Positions 1-8,691 of a stretch of 64,000 bases of DNA are shown piece by piece (position 1 is the first letter of the stretch; every line of letters starts with the position of its first letter). Origin of the DNA: Verrucomicrobiota bacterium (GTDB lineage Bacteria > Verrucomicrobiota > Verrucomicrobiia > Verrucomicrobiales > Akkermansiaceae); the NCBI GenBank assembly GCA_017301995.1, contig JAFLEH010000027.1:1-64000 (forward strand), written 5' to 3'. The notes beneath the pieces are model-generated. The model ran no database searches, had not been told where the DNA came from, and was given only the letters and a program-made list of their open reading frames with translations. The position numbers and the translations under genes were made by a program.

Positions 1-2
1 AA

Positions 3-611
3 CGCCTGGGCCTGCCGGGCTTTTCATCGCATCAGTTCAGCGTCAGCGTGGAAACCGAACTGGTAACCCTCGCCGACGTCCCGGCCGAATCCTCCCGCCT
101 CTACGAACTCCTACAAACCGATGTGGACGCGCGGATACAACAGACGGGCTTCGTCCCGCCGCTGGATTACGGCATGGTTCCCGGTGCGTGTGCCAATGGC
201 ACGCCACCGCCTGCCAATGGTTCGCCAAACCATGCCACAGCCAATGGATCCGCTCCCAGCCTCACCGGCCTGGCCGCACCGGTTCATGCCAATGGTGCGG
301 ACAATCCCGAACCCGTCCCGGCGCAAGCCCCCACTCCGCTCGACGGACGCTGGAAATGCTCCGAAAAACAGCGCGACCTGATCCTGAAACTCGTGGACGA
401 ACACCGGCTCGACAAGCACAGCATCGAGGCGCTCGCCGTCGAACGCTTCGGCCACGGCGTGCGGCTGCTCGACAAGATGGAAGCCTCCGGGCTCATCGAC
501 GAGCTGCTTGAAACCCACGGCGGCGGCACCCGCCCGCCCGCAACCCGTGGCACCGCCCGGACCAACGGCTCGGCCTACAGCAGGGCCAACGGAAGGAGGG
601 CTGCCGCATGA
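3..611 (+). CDS. Partial hypothetical protein of a recombination module (SEKQ...LIDEL C-terminal domain)
   Basis: The reading frame is open to the left edge, so the N-terminus is missing; a GTG at 48 is the first candidate start inside the window, but the in-frame codons before it (RLGLPGFSSHQFSVSV) look like coding sequence. The middle is a low-complexity Ala/Asn/Gly/Pro linker encoded by four copies of GCCAATGG. The C-terminus (from about CSEKQRDLILKL to ASGLIDELLE) resembles the small SEKQ/ASxLIDxL domain seen at the ends of phage and plasmid recombination proteins. The stop overlaps the next gene's start as ATGA (608-611), so the two are translationally coupled. The partner is a RecB-like nuclease, which makes a single-strand annealing or accessory recombination role plausible. 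The function is an inference from the domain pattern and neighbour. Confidence 0.6.
   Translation, partial: RLGLPGFSSHQFSVSVETELVTLADVPAESSRLYELLQTDVDARIQQTGFVPPLDYGMVPGACANGTPPPANGSPNHATANGSAPSLTGLAAPVHANGADNPEPVPAQAPTPLDGRWKCSEKQRDLILKLVDEHRLDKHSIEALAVERFGHGVRLLDKMEASGLIDELLETHGGGTRPPATRGTARTNGSAYSRANGRRAAA
192..295 (+). repeat. Four direct copies of GCCAATGG in the linker of the first gene
   Basis: GCCAATGG occurs at 192-199, 213-220, 240-247 and 288-295. The offsets (21, 27 and 48) are all multiples of three, so each copy encodes Ala-Asn-Gly in the same frame. This looks like an expanding flexible linker between the N-terminal part and the SEKQ domain. Confidence 0.7.
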
Positions 612-1471
612 CAGCCGCAGCCACTTGCGAGCCGCCGTTCGCCACAGGGCTGGCACCGTATGCCGGCACGTTTCCCGGACACATCAGCCCCACTTCGGCC
701 AAGAACTACCTGAGCTGCTCGCTGCGGTTCTGGTTTGAAAGGGTGGCGTGCCTGCGCAAGCCCGTGTCGCCGGCTCTCCACCTGGGCAAGGCCGTGCACG
801 CCGCGCTCCAGGCGTTCCACCTCGCCCGCTGGCGCGGTGGCGACGATTCCCCGGAAGCCGTTGCCGCCGCCCATGACCGGGCGTTTCACGAACTCGAACG
901 CGACGAAGGCCCGGTGAACTTCGGCGACGAGGCCGAACGCGAGAAAAACCGCCTCGACGGTTTGCGCGTGGTCGCCGCCTACCTCGACTCGCCCGAGGCC
1001 CTGACCGGAAAGCCGCGTGCCGTGGAGGTCCTGCTCAAGGAATCGATCCCCGGTCTGTCCGTGCCCCTCACCGGTGCCATGGATCTGGTGGCGTCAGACT
1101 ACACCCCGGTCGATTTCAAATCGGCCGCCTCCCGGCCCGATCCTTGGGGAGCCGCCTTCGACCACGAGATCCAGCTTGTTTCCTACCAACTCCTGATCGA
1201 GGCCGCCACCGGCGTGATCCCGCCCTCGCTCGACCTGGTGTTTCTCGTGAAAACCAAAACGCCGCAGGTGATCCGGGTCAAATCCCCACCGGCCGACGCA
1301 AGGCGGAAACGCCGGGTCGTAGCGCTGTTGGAAACGGCGGTCGGTGGCATCGGCGAAGGCCGCTTCCATCCGCAGCCTTCGATGCATTGTTCGTGGTGCC
1401 AGTTCAAAAACGAATGCATGAACTGGTGTCCGGACATGACCCTGCCCGGTGCCGACCGCCGCGCCGCCTGA
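608..1471 (+). CDS. PD-(D/E)XK nuclease, RecB/Cas4-like
   Basis: Predicted nuclease of 287 aa of the PDDEXK_1/RecB-exonuclease type. Visible signatures are an N-terminal SPTSAKNYLSCSLRFWFERV segment typical of the family, LGKAVHAALQAFH with its conserved G-x-x-x-H, VDFKSA (the Asp and Lys of the D-x-K core), and EIQLVSYQLL, matching the QxxxY motif. The C-terminus has spaced cysteines (CSWCQFKNECMNWC), as in Cas4/AddB-type enzymes that bind a 4Fe-4S cluster. The start is fixed by ATGA overlap with the previous gene. Beside an SEKQ-domain protein and a sigma-like factor it most likely serves recombination or end-processing in an integrated element. No cas1/cas2 or CRISPR array is present, so a CRISPR role is not supported. 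Confidence 0.8.
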   Translation: MTAAATCEPPFATGLAPYAGTFPGHISPTSAKNYLSCSLRFWFERVACLRKPVSPALHLGKAVHAALQAFHLARWRGGDDSPEAVAAAHDRAFHELERDEGPVNFGDEAEREKNRLDGLRVVAAYLDSPEALTGKPRAVEVLLKESIPGLSVPLTGAMDLVASDYTPVDFKSAASRPDPWGAAFDHEIQLVSYQLLIEAATGVIPPSLDLVFLVKTKTPQVIRVKSPPADARRKRRVVALLETAVGGIGEGRFHPQPSMHCSWCQFKNECMNWCPDMTLPGADRRAA

Positions 1472-1475
1472 CCCA

Positions 1476-1507
1476 CTCCCTCCCGACCGCCGCAAGGCGG
1501 GAGGGAG
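1476..1507. repeat. Inverted repeat, 10-bp perfect stem, after the nuclease gene
   Basis: CTCCCTCCCG (1476-1485) pairs perfectly with CGGGAGGGAG (1498-1507) around a 12-nt loop, starting five bases after the nuclease stop codon. No T-run follows, so a classic intrinsic terminator is doubtful. It could be an mRNA-stabilising hairpin or a dispersed GC-rich repeat. Confidence 0.5.
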
Positions 1508-1533
1508 GGTCCGTGGAATCCCCTCTCCCCGCG

Positions 1534-1586
1534 TCCGCCACGGTGGCGGAAACGGGAGCCCCTGGCATCCGCCAAGGCTGGCTCCC
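1534..1586. repeat. Two further hairpins upstream of the sigma-like gene
   Basis: TCCGCCA/TGGCGGA form a 7-bp stem with a 3-nt loop (1534-1550). Next, GGGAGCC (1554-1560) pairs with GGCTCCC (1580-1586), and the interior adds CCTGGC against GCCAAGG with bulges, making a long imperfect hairpin. With the 1476-1507 hairpin, nearly the whole gap between the two genes can fold. A leader, attenuator or REP-like element is possible; no T-run follows either. Confidence 0.45.
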
Positions 1587-1644
1587 GCGCGGGGCCTGCC
1601 GTGGCCGTGCCTTTCAACCGACAACCCAGAAAGGACAACCCACC

Positions 1645-2361
1645 ATGAGCCCCGCGCTCGATGATATGTTAGTCAACGAGGTCGTGCCCCGCCTCCGCGC
1701 GGTGGCCCGGACCATCCCGAAGATCGGCGCCGAGGACGACGAGGATATCGTCCAGGACGCCACCCTCATGGCCGCCCGCATGATGGAATCGGCCGAGAAA
1801 TCCGGCCACCCGATCACGGCGGGCAACGCCACCTATTACGCGGTCAAGGCGGCCCGCTCCGGCCGCCGCAGCGGCTATACGGGCCGTTGCGACGTGTATT
1901 CGCCGGGATGCCAGATCGACGGCAACGCGCGGTTCGATCCGCTCGACGCCACGATGGAGGTGGACGATGAGCCGTGCGGCACGCTGCACGACGTGATCCG
2001 CCCGTTCGATCCCGGCGACCGTGAGATCGACCCGGCCGAGGAAGCCGCGCGCAACCTCGACTGGGAGGCGTTCCTCGCCGGCCAGCCGCCGCGCCAGCGC
2101 CGCGCGCTGCGGACGCTCGCGGAGGGCGGCACCATGCGCGAGGCCGGGAAACAATGCGGCATCCGGGACAGCGCGGCGCTGAAACTGAAACGCCGGATCG
2201 CCGCCGACCTGGTGGCGTTCTTCGGCGAAGCCCAGATCCGCCGTTTGTTGGAAGGCCGCCGTCCCGATTGGGAAGCCGGCCTGCGCTGCGCGCGCGAACG
2301 GCACGCCTGCCAGTGCGTGGCGTTCGTTTCCTGGGACCCGGTACCACCCGCCGCCGCATGA
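1645..2361 (+). CDS. Sigma-70-like RNA polymerase sigma factor, divergent
   Basis: Protein of 238 aa. The N-terminal AEDDEDIVQDATLMAARMM matches the sigma region 2 pattern (acidic, D-[IL]-V-Q-[DE]-x-[FT]). The C-terminal part, PPRQRRALRTLAEGG then TMREAGKQCGIRDSAALKLK, looks like a region 4 helix-turn-helix. The frame is open far upstream (from 1144), but the upstream part overlaps the nuclease gene out of frame, whereas ATG 1645 has AAGGA nine bases before it and begins family-like sequence. It is weakly similar to standard ECF factors and resembles sigma-like proteins of phages and conjugative elements. Expected role: transcription of the module it sits in. Confidence 0.65.
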   Translation: MSPALDDMLVNEVVPRLRAVARTIPKIGAEDDEDIVQDATLMAARMMESAEKSGHPITAGNATYYAVKAARSGRRSGYTGRCDVYSPGCQIDGNARFDPLDATMEVDDEPCGTLHDVIRPFDPGDREIDPAEEAARNLDWEAFLAGQPPRQRRALRTLAEGGTMREAGKQCGIRDSAALKLKRRIAADLVAFFGEAQIRRLLEGRRPDWEAGLRCARERHACQCVAFVSWDPVPPAAA

Positions 2362-2573
2362 TCCGTCCGTCTCCCCGGATCGTCCGTGCCCTATCCGGCT
2401 CCCGGAGAAGGCGCGGCGTTCCGTGGGGAATATGGATGCGAATTTTTTAGGTCGTGGGGATTGCCCGATCAGAAACTGCTGGAGATGGGTAAGTGTTACG
2501 ATTATCTATTGGAGCGTGATCGCCAAATGACCAACCAAATTGTGATCGTCACCGAACCCTAATCCAAATTTCC

Positions 2574-4514
2574 ATGATGAAACCACTGCCAACTTGTTTT
2601 GCCCTCGCAGCCGCCGTCTTCACCGCCACTTGCTTTGCGGACACGGCCGATCTATCCAGCCGGATCCTGCCACAGCCGCAAGCATTGCGCATGGAGGCGG
2701 GCTCGTTGGTGATGGCCGCAAAAACCTCGCTGGCTCTCGGGGCCGGCAGTGAAGGAGTCGGGCGGTATTTTGCGGAACGATTGCGCCGGGGCACGGGCTG
2801 GTCGGTGCCGGTTCTGGCAAACGCTCCGGGCACGATTCATTTCGAAGTGATCGCCGATCCGAACGGATCTCCCGAAGCCTATTCGCTGAAAATTAGTCCG
2901 GCCGGGGTTGAACTTCGGGCAGCCAGCGCGGCGGGAATTGCCCGGGGTGCCGAAACGCTGTTGCAGTTGATGCCGCCGGAAGTCTATGGCAGCAACCGCT
3001 GCGAAACGCTGACCCTGCCGTATCTAACAATCAACGACGCTCCGCAGTTTCCCTGGCGCGGGGCGATGCTGGATGTCTCGCGGAAATTCCAGGACAAGGA
3101 GACGATTCTCAAGCTGCTCGACGGCCTGGCCGCCTGCAAACTGAACATTTTCCACTGGCACCTCACCGACGACCAGGGCTGGCGCCTGCCCATCGAAGGC
3201 TATCCGAAGCTGACCGGGAAAGGGCCTGCCTATTCGCGTGCCGACATCAAGGAAGTCGTGGAGCGCGCCGCCGCGCTCGGCATCACCATCCTGCCGGAGA
3301 TTGACATGCCGGGACACAGCGGCGCGAGCTGCAGGGCCTATCCCAAAATCAGCACTCCGAATGACAAAGGACAGCCGACCGGCACCATGAATCCCGGTGC
3401 GGACGCCAGTTATGCCTTCATCGAAGCGGTGATGAAGGATGTGGCCGCGCAGTTTCCCAACAGCAAGCACATCCACCTCGGCGCGGACGAGGTCGGTTCC
3501 GGCGGCTGGACCAAGGACGCGCAATGCAAGGCGTATATGCAGAAGGAGAATCTCAAGAACAACCACGAGTTATATATTCACTTCGTCAACCGCGCCGTCG
3601 CCATCGCCCGCAAACACGGCTTCGGGAGCATCGCGTGGGACGAGGCGTTCGATCCCAAGAACGATCCGGAACTGATCATCATGTCGTGGCGCGGCATGGG
3701 ACCGGGGATCGCCGCCGCGAAGGCGGGGCGGACGGTGATCGCCACGCCCAACCCGCCGCTCTATATCAATCACGCGAACACCCGTTCCATCAAAAACCCC
3801 CGCGCCTACAGCGCCCACCCCACCTATCTGAATCAGGGCTATTTCCTCTACGCCGATACCCCGGCCATCCCGGCGGCAAACCGGTCGCTGGTGCTAGGCG
3901 GCGAGGCCTGCCTTTGGGGTGAATGCATCACCGGTCCGGAAAACATGTTCATTCACATGTTCCCCCGAGTGGCGGCCGCTGCGGAAAATCTATGGCTGCC
4001 TCGTGAGAAACTGGATTGGAACGCGTTCGTCAAACGCCTCCAGATCCAGAACCGCCGCTTCCAGGCCATGGGTATCCCGTATTTCTGGGAACCGGAAACG
4101 CTCGCCGTCAACATCGGCGGCTGGAAACCTGGCGACCTCGCGGCGCACAATGGCGTGATCGATATTCCGCTCAAGCCGTTGGCCTACTCCGGCGAGCAAG
4201 AGTTCTTCATCACCCAGACCACCGGCGGCGGCCAGTTCCGCGTCGAATGTGCCGAGTTGCTCAAGGATGGCGTCGTGGTGGATACCGACCGCCACCGCCA
4301 CGATTCCTCGGTGTATGTCAATGTGGACTGCATGTATCTTCTGAAAAATCCGGACGCCACTGGCGTTTATACCCTCCGTCTGCACGCCACACCGCTGAAT
4401 GGCGATTGCGCCGCGCTGATCCAGCATCACGCCGCGCTGGCGCCGGACGGCTACTCCAAACAATGCGCTCCGGGGAGCGGTGCCAACCGTTCCAAACAAA
4501 CCCCCACCCGATGA
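2574..4514 (+). CDS. Beta-N-acetylhexosaminidase, GH20, exported
   Basis: Protein of 646 aa that cleaves terminal beta-linked GlcNAc/GalNAc from glycans, probably in the periplasm or outside the cell. A signal peptide (about residues 1-22, ending TCFADTA) is followed by a GH20b-type N-domain (about 30-155) and a (beta/alpha)8 catalytic domain. That domain shows FHWHLTDDQGWRLPI (194-207), EIDMPGHSG (242-250) and HLGADEV with the catalytic Asp305-Glu306 pair. About 150 residues of beta-rich sequence follow (ALIQHHAALA near the end). ATG 2574 is followed at once by a second ATG (2577); either may be used. The stop is only 6 bp before the P450 start, so the two are co-transcribed. Substrate (chitin, glycoprotein or host glycan) is not decided by sequence. 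Confidence 0.93.
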   Translation: MMKPLPTCFALAAAVFTATCFADTADLSSRILPQPQALRMEAGSLVMAAKTSLALGAGSEGVGRYFAERLRRGTGWSVPVLANAPGTIHFEVIADPNGSPEAYSLKISPAGVELRAASAAGIARGAETLLQLMPPEVYGSNRCETLTLPYLTINDAPQFPWRGAMLDVSRKFQDKETILKLLDGLAACKLNIFHWHLTDDQGWRLPIEGYPKLTGKGPAYSRADIKEVVERAAALGITILPEIDMPGHSGASCRAYPKISTPNDKGQPTGTMNPGADASYAFIEAVMKDVAAQFPNSKHIHLGADEVGSGGWTKDAQCKAYMQKENLKNNHELYIHFVNRAVAIARKHGFGSIAWDEAFDPKNDPELIIMSWRGMGPGIAAAKAGRTVIATPNPPLYINHANTRSIKNPRAYSAHPTYLNQGYFLYADTPAIPAANRSLVLGGEACLWGECITGPENMFIHMFPRVAAAAENLWLPREKLDWNAFVKRLQIQNRRFQAMGIPYFWEPETLAVNIGGWKPGDLAAHNGVIDIPLKPLAYSGEQEFFITQTTGGGQFRVECAELLKDGVVVDTDRHRHDSSVYVNVDCMYLLKNPDATGVYTLRLHATPLNGDCAALIQHHAALAPDGYSKQCAPGSGANRSKQTPTR

Positions 4515-4520
4515 TCGTCT

Positions 4521-5660
4521 ATGTCACCACCATCCGATCCGTTCCACGAATCACGAAGAACCGCCGGTGTCCTCAAGTGCCCGTTCAATGGCGAGGACAT
4601 CCTCATGGTGTTGCGGCATGGCGATGTGCGCCGCATTGCCAAGGATTGGAAGACGTTCAGCTCGGACGCGCCATTCCGCGTGCCGATCCCTTCCGAGGAG
4701 GAGGTGCGGAGCATCCGGCAACTTCCGATCGAAACCGATCCACCCGAACACACCGATTACCGGCAAATCACCGAGCCGTTTTTTCAGCGCCCCAAAGACC
4801 CGGCGTTCATGGCCCGGATCGAAGCTCTGATCGCCGGGATGGTGGAGGACGCGCTGACCCGGGACCACATCGAAGTGGTGAACGGGTTCGCGCTGCCCTT
4901 GCAGTCGCGGGCGCTCGCCGATCTGCTGAACATGCCTGAATCCGAGGCGGAAATCTGGATCGGCTGGGGTATCCATGTGTTTCAAGTGCCCGGAGAAATC
5001 AAAAAGGGCACCCTGCTGGAAGACTATCTCCAGCAGCAGTTTGATCGTGCCGCCGCCGCTCCCGGCGACGACTTTTTCAGCGCGCTAACTCAGGCAACCT
5101 TTCGGGGTCGGCCACTCACGCGGGACGAGATGATGGGCTTTGCCAATCTTGCCTTCGCGGGCGGGCGGGATACCATCATTCACACGGTTAGCTGCGTGCT
5201 CGCCCATTTGGCGGCCAATCCCGGCGAGCTTGATTTCCTGCGTGCGGATCCGGCGCGCATCACCCACGCCTGCGAAGAGTTTTTCCGCGTCTTCATGCCG
5301 CTCACCCAGATCGGCCGGGTGGCGACGGCGGATACGGAAATCCACGGTGCCACGGTCAGGACCGGCGAGCGTGTGGGCCTCTGCTGGGCATCCGCCAACT
5401 TCGACGAAGCCGCGTTCGGGCGACCGCATGAGATCCGTTTGAACCGCAAACCCAATCCGCATCTATCCTTCGGCTTTGGCAGCCATCTGTGCATGGGGGC
5501 CAGCCATGCGCGGCTGCTGCTTCGCACCCTGCTGCGAATGTGCTGCGATCATGTCAGATCGATCACCATTCTCGACTCCGAAGCCCGCACCGAACACGCG
5601 GCGGGTTTTGACCGCGCGCTTGGATACCACTCGCTGACGGTGAGGTTCCACCGGATCTGA
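4521..5660 (+). CDS. Cytochrome P450
   Basis: Haem monooxygenase of 379 aa without signal peptide or membrane anchor, i.e. a soluble cytoplasmic class I-type bacterial P450. Visible signatures: I-helix oxygen-binding segment FANLAFAGGRDTIIH, K-helix E-x-x-R in CEEFFRVF, and the haem loop HLSFGFGSHLCMG with Cys324 as the thiolate ligand. The DPPEHTDYR segment is the usual N-terminal P450 signature. It starts 6 bp after the GH20 stop, so it is probably in the same operon; no ferredoxin or ferredoxin reductase lies nearby. P450s in polysaccharide loci of marine bacteria are known to O-demethylate methylated sugars, which could link it to glycan use, but its substrate here is unknown. Confidence 0.92.
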   Translation: MSPPSDPFHESRRTAGVLKCPFNGEDILMVLRHGDVRRIAKDWKTFSSDAPFRVPIPSEEEVRSIRQLPIETDPPEHTDYRQITEPFFQRPKDPAFMARIEALIAGMVEDALTRDHIEVVNGFALPLQSRALADLLNMPESEAEIWIGWGIHVFQVPGEIKKGTLLEDYLQQQFDRAAAAPGDDFFSALTQATFRGRPLTRDEMMGFANLAFAGGRDTIIHTVSCVLAHLAANPGELDFLRADPARITHACEEFFRVFMPLTQIGRVATADTEIHGATVRTGERVGLCWASANFDEAAFGRPHEIRLNRKPNPHLSFGFGSHLCMGASHARLLLRTLLRMCCDHVRSITILDSEARTEHAAGFDRALGYHSLTVRFHRI

Positions 5661-5707
5661 CATCAAGTCCGGAAGCGCCGTCCGCGTCTTCTCGAACATG
5701 ACGATCC

Positions 5708-6766
5708 TCATGGTTCACCCGCTCTTGGTTTGCTGATGCCCACCAAGGTGAAACCGCCGGAGCTCTCCGGATGTCTGAGCCATTTTTCAATCCGTTTGAC
5801 GAAAACCCTCGCGGACACGCGCAACGCACGGGGTGGGGGAATGAGCCAGTCAAGCTGCGGGGCGTCGTCGAAGTAGATCACCTCGATGTCCGTTCCCGGC
5901 CGGATGCCGAGTTCCCCGGCCACCGCATAGAGCGAAATCACCCAGCGGGCATCCATGAGAAACACCGCGTCCGGGCGCTTGGCGGGCAAGACTCTCCGCC
6001 AGAGGTCGTGCACCGCCTGCGGCAGATTCTGCGGGACCTCCAAAACCCAGGAAACCGGGTCTTCCGCACATGCCGCGCCGCTTTTCCGCAGCGCGGAGAC
6101 CATGGTTTCATGCCAGGAGGGCAGTCCCGCCGGGATGGCCATGAGAATGCGCTGCCGTCCGGCACTGACGAGAGCCGGAATGATGCCACCGAGGACGAGC
6201 TTCAGGGAGAAACCGATCCCTGGAAGGTCCGACGAGACGATCTCACCGCCGTGCAGAAACACCGGCAAGCCGGTGGCGCAGGCCGCCCGCGCCAGTGGCT
6301 CCGGCGCGTTGTGCAGGATCATCCGGGTGACCGTGTGGCGCTCGACGAGCTTGCGGATCGCCGCCGCCGGGTTGCGGATACGCTGCAAATCCATCACCAC
6401 CACCTCCATTATGCCACCCCGCGCCTCCCATGCCCTCCGCGTGGCCTCCATCACTTCCGAGGTGAGAACATCCGCGGACGGGTGATCCTCGCCCAGCCAT
6501 AACAAAACCTCCGCCGCCGCCGGTTGCGCGGGTGCCGCAGTCCCCACAGCCTCCGGATTGACCCGCCAGCGGCAGCGTGGGCCGCCACCGGTGATCAGGC
6601 CCCGCTCCGCCAGTCCCTTGACCGCTTCCTCAATGGTGGGGCGGCTCACACCGTAACGCGCGGCCAAGACTCTCTCGCCCGGCAGAAATTTCGGCCACAG
6701 CCCCGCAGCCAGGTCGGTTTCCATCGCTCTGCCGACTTGCCCTGTCCGTGTAGCCCATTCTTTCAT
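5708..6766 (-). CDS. GntR-family regulator with LacI-type sugar-binding domain
   Basis: Transcription regulator of 352 aa. A GntR winged helix lies at the N-terminus (GERVLAARYGVSRPTIEEAVKGLAERGLI, residues 30-58), followed by a periplasmic-binding-protein-like ligand domain of the LacI/GalR type to the end. The frame is open to 6895, but ATG 6766 places the winged helix at the normal distance from the N-terminus, and the extra upstream residues are Pro/Arg-rich and unlike the family. It converges with the P450 gene (47 bp between stops) and diverges from the PATR gene at 6950, with 183 bp between starts. A sugar-responsive regulator of the GH20-P450 unit or of the surface proteins is likely; the effector is unknown. 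Confidence 0.82.
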   Translation of the reverse strand: MKEWATRTGQVGRAMETDLAAGLWPKFLPGERVLAARYGVSRPTIEEAVKGLAERGLITGGGPRCRWRVNPEAVGTAAPAQPAAAEVLLWLGEDHPSADVLTSEVMEATRRAWEARGGIMEVVVMDLQRIRNPAAAIRKLVERHTVTRMILHNAPEPLARAACATGLPVFLHGGEIVSSDLPGIGFSLKLVLGGIIPALVSAGRQRILMAIPAGLPSWHETMVSALRKSGAACAEDPVSWVLEVPQNLPQAVHDLWRRVLPAKRPDAVFLMDARWVISLYAVAGELGIRPGTDIEVIYFDDAPQLDWLIPPPRALRVSARVFVKRIEKWLRHPESSGGFTLVGISKPRAGEP

Positions 6767-6949
6767 AGCCCATTCTCGTCGCCAGCATCGTAGCATCCGT
6801 GGGAGTGGCGGGCAAGACGAATCTGGCAAGGTTTCCTTGCCAGAAAATCGCGGGACTTTGGCATTGGTCCGGCCGGGCCGCGGCGGCAGGCTCATTCCGT
6901 CATTTGTGATCGCACGCTCCTCTAACCATCAGCCCGGAACACTGCCCCT

Positions 6950-8590
6950 ATGAAACCGAAAATCAGCCGCCTGTCCACGCTCGCCTCCGTTTTGATTGGA
7001 GTCGGAGCCAGTGTCACCGCCCACGCCGCCGAACTCTTTTTCGACGGCACCTCCAATACTGACCCGGGCAACGGTGCGTCCGCCGGCGTAGGCGGCACCT
7101 GGAATACGACCCTCACGAACTGGGATGTGGGAGCCGTGCCTCATGTCGCGTGGAACAACACCACCAACGCCGCGGATACGGCGGTGTTCGGCAATCTTGG
7201 AAACTCCGCGGTCACTGTGACAGCCGGCACGGTTAGCGCGGGAGGTCTCAAATTCTCCTCCACCGGCGGAGGAACAACCACCCGCTGGACACTCAGCACC
7301 GGCCCTATCACGCTCGCCGACGGAGCCACAGTCGATGGCTCGGCGATGGACTCGAAAAGGGAAGCGACAATCAGTCTAAATGCCGTGCTTACCGGTGGCG
7401 GCGCCAACGGATTGTCATTCATCGGCGGCAGCACGATCAATGGCGTGGCCTACGCGAGCAATTTCAATTCTCTGACCCAGACACCCCGGGTCAATTGCCT
7501 TTCGCTTGGCGGCGCCAACACCTTCACCGGGCCGGTCACGATCACCAATGTGGTGGAAGCTCCGAACCAAGGTGGAAGCGTCAAGGCTTTTGGCGCGGTC
7601 AGCAATGACGTCACTCTCAAAGAGAGGGCACTGCTGGCCTTCAGCCAGGCAACCTATTCATTCGGGCACAAGCTCATCATCGATGGCATCAACAACGCGG
7701 TCACCACGCATAACACCAGCACCGTCTTCACCCTGTCGGGAGACGTCGTTAGCAAGAACGGTGCCAGCGATGTCTTTTGGTAGGTGGCGCGAACGACTGG
7801 CTCCAAGCTGATCTACACCGGCGACCTCGGCGGTTTCACCGGCACCTTCAATGCGCGGGCCGGCGGCGCCACCACCCCGGGGATCAATGTGATCGCCACC
7901 AATCACTTCGGCGGCACCTTCGCCGTGGACAGCGGCACCCTACAGATCGGCAACGCCGACGCCACCGGCACCTTGGGTGCCAACAACATCGCCAACAATG
8001 GAACCCTTCTTTTCAACAGCACCAAAAACCTCGGCTATAACGGCGACATCAGCGGCGCGGCGGGCAAGCTGACGGTCAATAACAGCGCGGGCACGCTGGT
8101 TCTTGGTGGAAACAACACTTACGAAGGCGCGACTACCGTCACCGCCGGCACCTTGTTGGTCAACGGCGCGCTCGGCAATACCGCGGTTTCAGTCGCGCCC
8201 GGCGCCACCATCGGCGGTTCCGGCACCCTCGCGGGCACTCTTGGTCTCGGCTCGACTTCCGTTTTCGAGATCGTCGATCTGAACGATCCGCTCAGTGTTG
8301 CCGGTATCGTCACATTCGGATCCGGCTTCGGGATCGCCAATCTTTCCGGCGTGGACTGGGATTCCCTTGAGATGAACACGCCCTACACCATCCTCACCGG
8401 GAGCACGCAGGATTTCTCAACGGCGGAACTCGCCAACTTCGGCCTGACCAATGCGGCGAATGTGGGATCAGGAGATCGCAAGGCCTACTTCGAACAGGGC
8501 AGTCTCAGGTTCGTCGTCATTCCGGAACCCTCCGCCACCGTGATGGGCGGGCTCGGACTTCTCGCCCTGCTGCGCCGCCGCCGTGATTGA
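6950..8590 (+). pseudogene. PATR-type PEP-CTERM protein interrupted by in-frame TAG
   Basis: Two open stretches in the same frame (6950-7783, 277 codons, and 7784-8590) are separated only by TAG at 7781-7783. The first half has a signal peptide (MKPKISRL...ASVTAHA) and beta-strand repeat sequence. The second continues the repeat (LVLGGNNTYEGATTVTAGTLLVNG) and ends with a PEP-CTERM sorting tail: IPEPSATV, a hydrophobic stretch and RRRRD. The downstream paralogue (8692-12444) reads TGG TCG GTG GCC where this gene reads TGG TAG GTG GCG, so one C-to-A change explains the stop. A GTG directly after the stop (7784) could allow reinitiation, but no ribosome-binding site is visible. It may be a recent pseudogene, a phase-variant state, readthrough or a sequencing error. 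If intact, the product is a surface protein of about 546 aa. Confidence 0.8.
7781..7783 (+). other. Premature amber codon
   Basis: TAG in frame between ...GATGTCTTTTGG and GTGGCGCGAACG. The equivalent codon of the tandem paralogue is TCG (9562-9564). Both flanks are clearly homologous to the paralogue (LIYTGDLGGFTGTF against LTYTGSLADFFGTL), so the change sits inside an otherwise conserved frame. Confidence 0.85.
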
Positions 8591-8691
8591 CACCGCTTCT
8601 TCCACGGATTGGCCGCCCGTCCGTCCAGATTTCCGCTAGTATATCTTAACAATATCGCACCTGCCAAACAGTCCAAAGAAAATCCAACTCC

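Noticed and set aside
608..1471. Cas4 of a CRISPR system
   Set aside because: The fold and cysteines allow it, but there is no cas1, cas2 or array in the window, while the coupled SEKQ-domain gene fits a recombination module better.
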